64,000 nucleotides of DNA, taken from the NCBI RefSeq assembly GCF_041927875.1, contig NZ_JBHFHN010000001.1. One strand, given 5' to 3'. Every line of letters starts with the position of its first letter. Position 1 is the stretch's first letter. The DNA comes from Paracoccus sp041927875 (GTDB lineage: Bacteria > Pseudomonadota > Alphaproteobacteria > Rhodobacterales > Rhodobacteraceae). The notes beneath the pieces were generated by a model, which searched no databases, was not told the DNA's origin, and worked only from the letters and a program-made list of their open reading frames with translations. Position numbers and translations under genes: made by a program. Shown here one piece after another: positions 40,291 through 49,019 of this stretch.

Positions 40291-41403
40291 ATGAGCGACC
40301 TGAAGCGCACCGGTCTTTATGACCTGCACGTTCGGCTGGGGGCCAAGATGGTGCCCTTTGCCGGCTATGAGATGCCCGTGCAATATCCGCTGGGGGTGAT
40401 GAAGGAACATCTTCATACCCGTGCGGCGGCGGGGCTGTTCGACGTCAGCCATATGGGGCAGGTGATCCTGCGCGCGCCTTCGGGGAAGGCCGAGGATGCG
40501 GCGGCGGCCTTGGAGGCGTTGGTGCCGGTCGATCTGATCGGGCTGGCCGAGGGGCGGCAGCGGTATGCGTTTTTCACCGATGATCGGGGCGGCATTCTGG
40601 ACGATCTGATGGTGGCCAATCGCGGCGATCATCTGTTCGTCGTCGTCAATGCCGCCTGTAAGGAGGCCGACATTGCCCATCTGCGGGCGGGTTTGCCGGG
40701 GATTTCGGTCGAACAGATCACCGACCGCGCGCTGCTGGCGCTGCAAGGCCCGGCGGCGGAAGCGGCGCTTGAGGCTTTGGTGCCGGGTGTCGCCCAGATG
40801 CGCTTCATGGATGTCGCGGTGATGGGTGATCTGTGGGTGTCCCGGTCCGGCTATACGGGTGAGGACGGCTATGAAATCTCGCTTCCCGAGGTGCAGGCGG
40901 TGGGTTTTGCCGAGGCGCTTTTGTCCAATCCCGAGGTGCAGGCCATCGGCCTTGGCGCGCGTGACAGCCTGCGGCTGGAGGCGGGGCTTTGCCTTTATGG
41001 CCATGATATCGACACCACCACCAGCCCGGTCGAGGCGGCGCTGACCTGGGGCATTCAAAAGGCCCGCCGGGCGGGTGGGGCGCGCGAAGGCGGCTTTCCG
41101 GGGGCGGATGTGATCCTGCCGCAACTGGCCGATGGCACCGCGCGCAAGCGGATGGGCCTGCGCCCCGAGGGCCGCGCGCCGATGCGCGAGGGGACCGAGA
41201 TTTACGCCGACGCCGAAGGCGGCACGCCGATTGGCCGCGTCACCTCGGGCGGGTTCGGCCCGACCATCGAGGCGCCGATGGCGATGGCCTATCTGCCCAG
41301 CGATCTGACCGAGGGCAGCACCGTCTATGGCGATGTGCGCGGCAAACGCCTGCCCGCGCGGATCGCGCCGATGCCCTTTACCCCCAACACCTACAAACGC
41401 TGA
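40291..41403 (+). CDS. gcvT: Glycine cleavage system T protein (aminomethyltransferase)
   Basis: Transfers the methylene group from the aminomethyl-lipoyl H protein to tetrahydrofolate, releasing ammonia. 370 residues; N-terminal DLHVRLGAKMVPFAGYEMPVQY with the catalytic aspartate region LFDVSHMGQ (about residue 51), folate-binding GYTGEDGYEI (about 189) and the C-terminal GRVTSGGFGPTIEAPMAMAYL barrel. GGGAGGGGC precedes the start. First gene of gcvT-gcvH-gcvP under the riboswitch. Confidence 0.96.
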   Translation: MSDLKRTGLYDLHVRLGAKMVPFAGYEMPVQYPLGVMKEHLHTRAAAGLFDVSHMGQVILRAPSGKAEDAAAALEALVPVDLIGLAEGRQRYAFFTDDRGGILDDLMVANRGDHLFVVVNAACKEADIAHLRAGLPGISVEQITDRALLALQGPAAEAALEALVPGVAQMRFMDVAVMGDLWVSRSGYTGEDGYEISLPEVQAVGFAEALLSNPEVQAIGLGARDSLRLEAGLCLYGHDIDTTTSPVEAALTWGIQKARRAGGAREGGFPGADVILPQLADGTARKRMGLRPEGRAPMREGTEIYADAEGGTPIGRVTSGGFGPTIEAPMAMAYLPSDLTEGSTVYGDVRGKRLPARIAPMPFTPNTYKR

Positions 41404-41413
41404 GGAGCGACCC

Positions 41414-41776
41414 ATGACTGTCAAATATACCGAAGATCACGAATGGCTGCGCGTCGAAGGCGATGTGGTGGTGGTCGGCATCACGCCGCACGCCAGCGAG
41501 CAGTTGGGCGATGTCGTCTTCATCGACCTGCCCGAGGAAGGCCGCAGCGTGGCCAAGGGCGATGAGGTCGTGGTGATCGAATCCGTCAAGGCGGCCAGCG
41601 ACATCCTGGCGCCGCTGGACGGCGAAATCGTCGCCGTGAACCCCGATCTGGGCGACAATCCGGGGCTGGTGAATGACGACGCCATGGCCGCGTGGTTTTT
41701 CAAGATGAAAGTGGCCGATCTGGCCGCGCTGGACGGCTTTATGGATGAAGCCGCCTATAACGCCCTGATTGGCTGA
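41414..41776 (+). CDS. gcvH: Glycine cleavage system H protein
   Basis: Lipoyl carrier of the glycine cleavage complex. 120 residues; starts MTVKYTEDHEWLRVEGD, and the lipoylated lysine is in VVIESVKAASD (about residue 59). An upstream ATG at 41327 in the same frame lies inside gcvT; GGAGCGA before 41414 and the family length support the later start. Confidence 0.97.
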   Translation: MTVKYTEDHEWLRVEGDVVVVGITPHASEQLGDVVFIDLPEEGRSVAKGDEVVVIESVKAASDILAPLDGEIVAVNPDLGDNPGLVNDDAMAAWFFKMKVADLAALDGFMDEAAYNALIG

Positions 41777-41784
41777 GGTTTTCC

Positions 41785-44613
41785 ATGACTTTCACCCCCA
41801 CCGACTATAATCCCTATGATTTCGCCAACCGCCGCCATATCGGCCCCAGCCCGGCCGAAATGGCGGATATGCTGGCGGCGGTGGGGTGTGAAAGCCTGGA
41901 TCAACTGATCGCGGAAACCATCCCGGCCAGCATCCGTCAAAAGGACGCGCTGGACTGGGCGCCCCTGACCGAACACCGCCTGCTGGACCGGATGCGGCGG
42001 GTGGCGGGCAAGAACAAGGTGATGGCCAGCCTGATCGGCCAGGGCTATTACGGCACCGTCACCCCGCCCGCGATCCAGCGCAACATTCTGGAAAACCCGG
42101 CCTGGTATACGGCCTATACCCCCTATCAGCCCGAAATCGCGCAAGGCCGGCTTGAGGCGCTGCTGAATTACCAGACGATGATCTGCGATCTGACGGGTCT
42201 GGACATCGCCAATGCCAGTCTGCTGGACGAGGGCACGGCGGCCGCCGAGGCGATGACCATGGCCGAGCGCGTGGCCAAGTCAAAGGCGCGGGCGTTTTTC
42301 GTGGATGAAAACTGCCATCCCCAGACCATCGCCGTGATCCGCACCCGCGCCCTGCCTTTGGGGATCGAGATCGTGACCGGCGCGCCCGACGATCTGGATG
42401 CGGGCGCCGTCTTTGGCGCGATCTTCCAGTATCCGGGCACCTTCGGCCATCTGCGCGACCTGACCCCGCAGATCGAGGCGCTGCACGGCGCGGGCGCGAT
42501 CGCGGTGGTGGCGACCGATCTGCTGGCCCTGTGCCTGATCCGCGAACCCGCCGCGATGGGCGCGGATATTGCCGTCGGCTCCTCGCAGCGGTTCGGGGTG
42601 CCGATGGGCTATGGCGGCCCGCACGCGGCCTTCATGGCCTGCCGCGATGCCTATAAGCGGGCGATGCCAGGGCGGATCGTGGGCGTCAGCATCGATGCCA
42701 AGGGCAACAAGGCCTACCGTCTGGCGCTGCAAACCCGCGAACAGCATATCCGCCGCGAAAAGGCCACGTCGAACGTCTGCACCGCGCAGGCGCTGCTGGC
42801 GGTGATGGCCAGCTTCTATGCGGTCTTTCACGGTCCCAAGGGCCTGCGCGCCATTGCCGAGCGTGTGCATTTCCGCGCCGCCCGCATCGCGGCCGCCCTT
42901 AAGGCCGCAGGGGCCGATGTGCAGCCCGAGGCGTTTTTCGACACGATCACCGTGCGCGTCGGTGTGGGGCAGGCGGGCATTCTGGCAGCGGCTCAGGCGC
43001 GCGGAATCAACCTGCGCAAGGTCGGCCGCGACCGGGTGGGGATCAGCGTCGATGAGGTGACGAATGATGACGTCATCACCCGCCTGCTGGACGCCTTCGG
43101 CATCACCGACCCCGCGCCCGAGATCCGCGAACCGGCCTTTCCGGGCGCGTTCCTGCGGACGAGCGACTATCTGACCCATCCCGTGTTCCACATGAACCGC
43201 GCGGAATCGGAAATGATGCGCTACATGCGCCGTCTGGCCGACCGCGATCTGGCGCTGGATCGGGCGATGATCCCGCTGGGGTCGTGCACGATGAAGCTGA
43301 ACGCGGCGGCCGAGATGATGCCGATCACCTGGCCCGAGTTTGGCGCGCTGCACCCATTTGCCCCCGCCGATCAGGCCGCAGGCTATGCCGAGGTGCTGCG
43401 CGATCTGGAGGAAAAGCTCTGTGCCATCACCGGCTATGATGCCTTCTCGATGCAGCCCAACAGCGGTGCGCAGGGCGAATATGCGGGGCTTTTGACGATC
43501 CTTGGCTATCACCGCGCGCAGGGCGATCACGACCGCAAGATCTGCCTGATCCCGGTCAGCGCGCATGGCACCAACCCGGCCAGCGCGCAGATGGCGGGGA
43601 TGGAGGTGGTGGTCGTGGGGTCCATGCCCAATGGCGACATCGACCTTGATGACTTCCGCGCCAAGGCGGCCAAGGCCGGCGACAAGCTGGCGGCCTGCAT
43701 GATCACCTATCCCTCGACCCATGGCGTCTTCGAGGAAACCGTGCGCGAGGTTTGCCAGATCACCCATGATCATGGCGGCCAGGTCTATATCGACGGGGCC
43801 AACATGAACGCGATGGTCGGGCTGGTTCAGCCCGGCGCGATTGGCGGCGATGTCAGCCACCTGAACCTGCACAAGACCTTCGCCATCCCGCATGGCGGCG
43901 GCGGCCCGGGCATGGGTCCGATCGGCGTCAAGGCGCATCTGGCGCCCTATCTGCCGGGGCATCCGGCCACCGGTGGCGAGGAAGGGCCGGTCAGCGCCGC
44001 GCCCTATGGCTCGGCTTCCATCCTGCTGATTTCATGGGCCTATATCCTGATGATGGGCGGTGCGGGGCTGACGCAGGCGACGCGGGTGGCGATCCTGAAC
44101 GCCAACTATATCGCGGCGCGGCTGAAGGCGTCTTACCCGATCCTTTTCATGGGCAACCGGGGGCGGGTCGCGCATGAATGCATCCTGGACACCCGGCCCT
44201 TTGCGGCGGCGGGCGTCACCGTCGATGACATCGCCAAGCGGCTGATCGACAACGGCTTCCACGCGCCCACGATGAGCTGGCCGGTGGTTGGCACGCTGAT
44301 GGTGGAACCCACGGAATCCGAAACCAAGGCCGAGATCGACCGCTTCATCACCGCGCTTGAGGCGATCCGCGCCGAAATCGCGGCGGTGGAAAAGGGTGAG
44401 ATCAGCGCCGAGGACAGCCCCCTGCGCCATGCCCCCCACACGGTCGAGGATCTGGTCGCCGACTGGAACCGCGCCTATTCGCGCGAACAGGGTTGCTTCC
44501 CGCCCGGCGCGTTCCGCGTCGACAAATACTGGCCGCCGGTCGGCCGCGTCGACAATGTCTGGGGCGACCGCAATCTGACCTGCACCTGCCCGCCCCTCAG
44601 CGACTATGCCTGA
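41785..44613 (+). CDS. gcvP: Glycine dehydrogenase (decarboxylating), P protein
   Basis: PLP enzyme that decarboxylates glycine and passes the aminomethyl group to GcvH. The 942-residue single-chain form includes the N-terminal half with FANRRHIGPS and the catalytic C-terminal half: PLP-binding lysine in HLNLHKTFAIPHGGGGPGMGP (about residue 698) after the metal/PLP loop YIDGANMNAMVG. Complete. The stop is followed by the GTATTTGG repeat and a terminator. Confidence 0.97.
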   Translation: MTFTPTDYNPYDFANRRHIGPSPAEMADMLAAVGCESLDQLIAETIPASIRQKDALDWAPLTEHRLLDRMRRVAGKNKVMASLIGQGYYGTVTPPAIQRNILENPAWYTAYTPYQPEIAQGRLEALLNYQTMICDLTGLDIANASLLDEGTAAAEAMTMAERVAKSKARAFFVDENCHPQTIAVIRTRALPLGIEIVTGAPDDLDAGAVFGAIFQYPGTFGHLRDLTPQIEALHGAGAIAVVATDLLALCLIREPAAMGADIAVGSSQRFGVPMGYGGPHAAFMACRDAYKRAMPGRIVGVSIDAKGNKAYRLALQTREQHIRREKATSNVCTAQALLAVMASFYAVFHGPKGLRAIAERVHFRAARIAAALKAAGADVQPEAFFDTITVRVGVGQAGILAAAQARGINLRKVGRDRVGISVDEVTNDDVITRLLDAFGITDPAPEIREPAFPGAFLRTSDYLTHPVFHMNRAESEMMRYMRRLADRDLALDRAMIPLGSCTMKLNAAAEMMPITWPEFGALHPFAPADQAAGYAEVLRDLEEKLCAITGYDAFSMQPNSGAQGEYAGLLTILGYHRAQGDHDRKICLIPVSAHGTNPASAQMAGMEVVVVGSMPNGDIDLDDFRAKAAKAGDKLAACMITYPSTHGVFEETVREVCQITHDHGGQVYIDGANMNAMVGLVQPGAIGGDVSHLNLHKTFAIPHGGGGPGMGPIGVKAHLAPYLPGHPATGGEEGPVSAAPYGSASILLISWAYILMMGGAGLTQATRVAILNANYIAARLKASYPILFMGNRGRVAHECILDTRPFAAAGVTVDDIAKRLIDNGFHAPTMSWPVVGTLMVEPTESETKAEIDRFITALEAIRAEIAAVEKGEISAEDSPLRHAPHTVEDLVADWNRAYSREQGCFPPGAFRVDKYWPPVGRVDNVWGDRNLTCTCPPLSDYA

Positions 44614-44621
44614 GGTCGCTT

Positions 44622-44643
44622 GAGTATTTGGACAAAGAGGAAG
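44622..44643 (+). repeat. 3'-flank repeat copy D
   Basis: GAGTATTTGGACAAAGAGGA and AG, beginning eight bases after the gcvP stop, same strand. It runs directly into the gcvP terminator hairpin. Confidence 0.7.
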
Positions 44644-44667
44644 GGGGCAGGCGCGCGCTTGCCCCTT
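44644..44667 (+). terminator. gcvP terminator
   Basis: GGGGCA/TGCCCC arms around a self-complementary GCGCGC-rich loop, then TTGTC. Confidence 0.6.
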
Positions 44668-44709
44668 GTCGTTTGCGCGCCTAGAACGGGTCAGACAAAG
44701 GGGGGCGCC

Positions 44710-45897
44710 ATGCGCATTCTGCTGATCATCGGCGGCGGGATTGCCGCCTATAAAAGCCTCGACCTGATCCGCCGCCTGCGCGAGCGCGGCGATCAGGTGG
44801 TGCCGGTGCTGACCCGCGCGGCGCATGAGTTCGTGACGCCGCTTTCGGTCGCCGCGCTGGCCGGGGTCAAGGCCTATACCGATCTGTTCGACCTGAAGGA
44901 TGAGGCCGAGATGGGCCATATCCAGCTGTCGCGCGATGCCGATCTGCTGGTGGTGGCACCCGCGACTGCCGATCTGATGGCGAAGATGGCGGGGGGGCAT
45001 GCCGACGATCTGGCCTCGACCCTGTTGCTGGCGACCGACAAGCCGGTGCTGATCGCGCCTGCGATGAATGTGCGGATGTGGGATCACCCGGCGACACAGC
45101 GCAATCTGGCGACGTTGCGGGCCGATGGCATTCGCATCGTCGGGCCGAATGTCGGCAACATGGCCTGCGGTGAGGTCGGCCCTGGGCGGATGGCCGAGGT
45201 CGCCGAGATTGTTGAGACGATTTCTGAAGATCGATCTGTAAGGCCCTTGTCTGGCAGGCATATTCTGGTGACATCCGGTCCCACGCATGAGCCGATTGAT
45301 CCGGTGCGTTACATCGCCAATCGGTCCTCTGGCGCGCAGGGGGCGGCGATTGCGGCGGCCTTGCGCGATCTGGGCGCGCGGGTCAGCTTCGTGACCGGCC
45401 CGGCCAGCGTCCCGCCGCCCGCGGGCGTTCAGGTGATCCGGGTCGAAACCGCGCGCGAGATGCGCGAGGCGGTGCTGGCCGCGTTGCCTGCCGATGCGGC
45501 GGTGATGGCGGCTGCGGTGGCTGACTGGCGCGTGGCCAATGCCGGGGCCAGCAAGATCAAGAAGGATGGCTCGGGCCGCCTGCCGGTGCTGGAGTTCACT
45601 GAGAACCCCGACATTCTGGCTGAGGTCAGCCGCCTGGCCGAGGGCCGTCCGCGTCTGGTCGTGGGTTTCGCTGCCGAGACCGACACCGTGGTCGACCACG
45701 CCCAGGCCAAGCGGGCGCGCAAGGGTTGTGACTGGATCGTGGCCAATGATGTGCGGCCCGAAACCGGCATCATGGGCGGGTCGGAAAACCGCGTCACGCT
45801 GATCACCGCGGAGGGGGCCGAGGATTGGCCGCGCCTGCGCAAGGATCAGGTCGCGCGCCGTCTGGCCGCCCGCATTGCCGAGGCGCTGAATGGCTGA
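44710..45897 (+). CDS. coaBC: Bifunctional phosphopantothenoylcysteine decarboxylase/phosphopantothenate-cysteine ligase
   Basis: Two successive steps of coenzyme A synthesis. The N-terminal CoaC flavoprotein half (to about residue 175) has IIGGGIAAYKSLDLIRRLRE and PAMNVRMWDHPATQRNL; the C-terminal CoaB half starts at about 178 with HILVTSGPTHEPIDPVRYIANRSSG and has AAVADWRVAN and the lysine segment KIKKDG. 395 residues, normal length. The start at 44710 follows AAAGGGGGG. Overlaps dut by eight bases. Confidence 0.95.
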   Translation: MRILLIIGGGIAAYKSLDLIRRLRERGDQVVPVLTRAAHEFVTPLSVAALAGVKAYTDLFDLKDEAEMGHIQLSRDADLLVVAPATADLMAKMAGGHADDLASTLLLATDKPVLIAPAMNVRMWDHPATQRNLATLRADGIRIVGPNVGNMACGEVGPGRMAEVAEIVETISEDRSVRPLSGRHILVTSGPTHEPIDPVRYIANRSSGAQGAAIAAALRDLGARVSFVTGPASVPPPAGVQVIRVETAREMREAVLAALPADAAVMAAAVADWRVANAGASKIKKDGSGRLPVLEFTENPDILAEVSRLAEGRPRLVVGFAAETDTVVDHAQAKRARKGCDWIVANDVRPETGIMGGSENRVTLITAEGAEDWPRLRKDQVARRLAARIAEALNG

Positions 45898-46351
45898 TCC
45901 AGTGATCCAGGTCCAGCGCCTGCCCGGCGGCGATCCGGCGGTGCCGCTGCCCGCCTATCAGACGGCGGGCGCGGCGGGGGCGGACGTTTGCGCCAATTTT
46001 CCGGGCGGGCAGGGCGTCACGCTGGCCCCCGGCGAGCGCGCGCTGATCCCCACCGGCCTTGCGATGGCGATCCCCGACGGGTTCGAGGTGCAGATCCGCG
46101 CGCGGTCGGGGCTGGCGCTGAAGCACGGGCTGGCGTTGGTCAACGGGATCGGCACGATTGATGCCGACTATCGCGGGCCTGTGTCTATAATCGTTGTGAA
46201 CCTTGGGCTGGAAGCGATTGAAATCACGCATGGAATGCGGATCGCGCAGATGGTGATCGCGCCGGTGATCCGCGCCCGGGTCGACCTCGCCCCTGCATTG
46301 CCCGAGACAGCGCGGGGCACGGGCGGCTTTGGCTCGACGGGGATGGAATGA
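45890..46351 (+). CDS. dut: dUTP diphosphatase
   Basis: Hydrolyses dUTP, keeping uracil out of DNA. 153 residues with the five trimeric dUTPase motifs: AGADVCA (about residue 29), RSGLALKHG (about 71), GTIDADYRGP (about 87), RIAQMVIAP (about 117) and RGTGGFGSTG (about 142). Starts eight bases before the coaBC stop and overlaps the next gene as ATGA; coaBC-dut pairing is common in proteobacteria. Confidence 0.96.
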   Translation: MADPVIQVQRLPGGDPAVPLPAYQTAGAAGADVCANFPGGQGVTLAPGERALIPTGLAMAIPDGFEVQIRARSGLALKHGLALVNGIGTIDADYRGPVSIIVVNLGLEAIEITHGMRIAQMVIAPVIRARVDLAPALPETARGTGGFGSTGME

Positions 46352-47406
46352 CCGGGGTGTTCCTGCTGATCGCGGTCGCCCTGGCGGGCTGGGCCTTTGG
46401 CCTGCGCGGGCGGGTGATCCTCTTGGTGCTGGCGGGCGTCTGGCTGGCGGGTCTGGCCGCCTCGATGCAGCCGGGGCTGGCCGGGCGCTTTGGCGGCGGC
46501 CCGCAAGGTTGGGCGGCCTGGGGCATGGGGCTGGCGCTGATCGCCACCTATCGCGCGGGTCTTGGCTGGCTGCGCGCCCGCGCCCTGCCGGTGCCGGAAC
46601 CGATTGCCGCGCCGGTCGCGGCCCCCGCCGACATGATGGGCGAGGATGAGATCGACCGCTATGCCCGCCATCTGATGCTGCGCGAGATCGGCGGGCCGGG
46701 GCAGGGCCGCCTGCGGTCGGCGCGGGTGCTGGTGGTCGGCGCGGGGGGGCTTGGCTCGCCCGTGCTGATGTATCTGGCCGCCGCCGGTGTGGGGCGGATC
46801 ACGGTCATCGACCATGATACCGTCAGCCTGTCGAACATGCAGCGCCAGATCATCCATGCGACCGACCGGATCGGCATGAACAAGGCGCTTTCGGCCCGGC
46901 AGACCATGGCCGCGATCAACCCCCATGTCGCGGTGACGGCGATCACCGACCGGCTGGATGCGGCCATCGCCGCGCGGCTGTTTGCCGATCACGACCTGAT
47001 CCTCGACGGCACCGACAATTTCGACACCCGCTATCTGGTCAACGCCGCCGCCGTGGCCGCGCGCAAGCCCTTGATCGCCGGTGCCATCGGCCAGTGGGAG
47101 GGGCAGATTTCCCTGTATGATCCGGCACATGGTGGGCCTTGTTACCAATGCATCTTCCCCGAGCGCCCAAGCGCCGGCCTGGTCCCCGCCTGCGCCGAGG
47201 CGGGCGTCGCCGCCGCCCTTCCGGGTGTCATCGGCACGATGATGGCGCTGGAGGCGATGCGCGTGATCACCGGCGCGGGGGCCACGCTGCGGGGCCGCCT
47301 TGTCATCCATGACGGGCTTTATGGCGAGGGGCGCGAGATCCGCACAAAGCCCCGCCCCGATTGCCCGATCTGCGCTGGACAGGGCGCAGATTCCACCGCA
47401 CATTGA
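46348..47406 (+). CDS. Membrane-anchored ThiF/MoeB-type adenylyltransferase
   Basis: 352 residues. The C-terminal 250 residues form an E1-like HesA/MoeB/ThiF domain: RYARHLMLREIGGPGQGRL, the ATP loop VVGAGGLGSPVLMYLAAAGVG (about residue 130), DHDTVSLSNMQRQ, DGTDNFDTRYLVN and the zinc cysteines CYQC and CPIC. Such enzymes adenylate the C-terminus of MoaD/ThiS-like sulfur carriers. The first 75 residues are unusual: two or three hydrophobic helices (GVFLLIAVALAGWAFGL, VILLVLAGVWLAGLAA, GWAAWGMGLALIATY) that would place the enzyme on the inner membrane. Its ATG overlaps the dut stop. The carrier partner is not encoded here. Confidence 0.88.
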   Translation: MTGVFLLIAVALAGWAFGLRGRVILLVLAGVWLAGLAASMQPGLAGRFGGGPQGWAAWGMGLALIATYRAGLGWLRARALPVPEPIAAPVAAPADMMGEDEIDRYARHLMLREIGGPGQGRLRSARVLVVGAGGLGSPVLMYLAAAGVGRITVIDHDTVSLSNMQRQIIHATDRIGMNKALSARQTMAAINPHVAVTAITDRLDAAIAARLFADHDLILDGTDNFDTRYLVNAAAVAARKPLIAGAIGQWEGQISLYDPAHGGPCYQCIFPERPSAGLVPACAEAGVAAALPGVIGTMMALEAMRVITGAGATLRGRLVIHDGLYGEGREIRTKPRPDCPICAGQGADSTAH

Positions 47407-47433
47407 CCACCACCCCCTGCCGGAGACCCCCAG

Positions 47434-48222
47434 ATGACGAAATCCGCCCTGCTGGCTGCTGCCCTTTCGCTTGGCCTTGCCGCGCCTGCGCTGTCTGCCG
47501 ATCTGCCCGACCTGGGTGGCCGCGCCGTGACCGTCGCGGTCGAAAACGCCTATCCGCCGCTGCAATACATGGGGCCAGAGGGCACGGCTGTCGGCTGGGA
47601 ATATGACGCCATGGCCGAGATCGCCAAGCGGTTGAACATGACCGTCAGCTATCAGACGACATCATGGGATGCGATGATCCCGGCGGTGGCCGAGGGCCAG
47701 ATGGACATCGGCATGACCGGCATCACCATCCGCGATGATCGCAAGGAAAAGGTCGATTTTTCAGACCCCTACATGCGGTCAGAAATGGTGATGATGGTGC
47801 GCGGCGATGAGGCGCGCTTTACCGATGCCGCCAGTTTCAAGGCTGATGACAAGCTGCTGATCGCCGCGCAGCCCGGTACCACGCCCTTTTACGTCGGTGT
47901 CTATGAACTGCTGGACGGCAATGAAGCCAACCCCCGCGTCAAGCTGTTCGAGACTTTCGGCGCGGGCGTCGCGGCGCTGCAAACCGGCGATGTCGATCTG
48001 GTGCTGACCGATGAGACCTCGGGCAAGGGCTATGTCGCCGCCAGCGAGGGCAAGCTGAAGATCATCGGTGAAAAGCTGGGGGCCGAGGATTTCGGCTTCA
48101 TCTTTGCCAAGGGGTCCGACCTGGTTGGCCCGGTCAATGCCGCGATTGACAGCCTGAAGGCGGATGGCACGCTGGATGCGCTGACGACTAAGTGGTTCCT
48201 GGAAACCAAGCTGGGCCAGTAA
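47434..48222 (+). CDS. Amino-acid ABC transporter substrate-binding protein
   Basis: 262-residue periplasmic binding protein of family 3. Signal peptide ending ALSA (about residue 20); AVENAYPPLQYMGPEGTAVGWEYDAMAEIAKRL and QMDIGMTGITIRDDRKEKVDFSDPYM are the family's ligand-contact segments. Polar amino acid uptake is likely; the exact substrate is unknown. One base separates it from the permease gene. Confidence 0.88.
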   Translation: MTKSALLAAALSLGLAAPALSADLPDLGGRAVTVAVENAYPPLQYMGPEGTAVGWEYDAMAEIAKRLNMTVSYQTTSWDAMIPAVAEGQMDIGMTGITIRDDRKEKVDFSDPYMRSEMVMMVRGDEARFTDAASFKADDKLLIAAQPGTTPFYVGVYELLDGNEANPRVKLFETFGAGVAALQTGDVDLVLTDETSGKGYVAASEGKLKIIGEKLGAEDFGFIFAKGSDLVGPVNAAIDSLKADGTLDALTTKWFLETKLGQ

Positions 48223-48223
48223 C

Positions 48224-49018
48224 ATGGGGCCTGTGCGCAAGCCGGGGGCGGATCGCCCCTGGTGGCTGGCGGTCCTGCTGATCTGCGGCGCCCTTGCGGC
48301 GTGGCAGGTGGCCAGCGACCCGGTGCAGGTCAAAACGCTGGCGATCCTGGCCAAGGGCATCCGCATCACGCTGATGGTGACGCTGACGGCCTTTGCCGGG
48401 GCGCTTCTGGTCGGGCTTGGCCTGGCCCTGGCCGGGCAATCCCGCTGGCTGCTGGTGCGCCAAAGCGCGCGGCTGTTCATCGAGGTGATGCGCGGCCTGC
48501 CGATCATCGTGGTGCTGCTGTACACCGCCTTCGCCCTTGCGCCCGCCCTTGTCGCGGGCTGGAACGCGCTTGGCCTGCCCGCTGTCAGCACCCGCGACTT
48601 TCCGCTGATCTGGCGCGCCGTGCTGGCCCTGATCCTGGCCTATGGCGCCTTCTTGGCCGAAGTCTTTCGCGCCGGTCTGCAATCGGTCGAACAGGGCCAG
48701 ATCGAGGCCGCCAAGGCGCTTGGCCTGAACCGCTGGCAACGCTTCCGCCATGTCACCTTTCCGCAGGCCTTCCGCACCATCCTGCCGCCCTTGGGCAATG
48801 ATTTCGTGGCCATGGTCAAGGATAGCTCGCTTGTGTCGGTGCTGGGGGTTGCGGATGTGACGCAGATGGGCAAAGTCACCGCTGCCGCGAACTTTCGTTA
48901 TTTCGAGACCTATAACCTTGTGGCGCTGATCTATCTGACGCTGACCGTTTCCCTGTCGCTGGCTCTGTCGGCGCTGGAACGGCATCTGCGATCGCGTGGC
49001 GCACCGGAAAGGGACTGA
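48224..49018 (+). CDS. Amino-acid ABC transporter permease
   Basis: 264-residue inner-membrane permease of the His/Glu/Gln type. The coupling EAA motif is QIEAAKALGLNRWQRFRHVTFPQAFRTILPPLGNDF (about residue 160-195), preceded by YGAFLAEVFRAGLQSV. Five to six helices. No ATPase gene follows; the next gene encodes a peptidase one base away, so the ATP-binding subunit must be supplied from elsewhere. Confidence 0.9.
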   Translation: MGPVRKPGADRPWWLAVLLICGALAAWQVASDPVQVKTLAILAKGIRITLMVTLTAFAGALLVGLGLALAGQSRWLLVRQSARLFIEVMRGLPIIVVLLYTAFALAPALVAGWNALGLPAVSTRDFPLIWRAVLALILAYGAFLAEVFRAGLQSVEQGQIEAAKALGLNRWQRFRHVTFPQAFRTILPPLGNDFVAMVKDSSLVSVLGVADVTQMGKVTAAANFRYFETYNLVALIYLTLTVSLSLALSALERHLRSRGAPERD

Positions 49019-49019
49019 C

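Noticed and set aside
39997..41424. 475-codon frame opposite gcvT
   Set aside because: Shadow of gcvT and the riboswitch with repetitive composition.
46348..46650. Separate small membrane protein gene before the ThiF domain
   Set aside because: The frame is continuous without a stop and no ribosome site precedes the ThiF domain, so a single fused protein is simpler.
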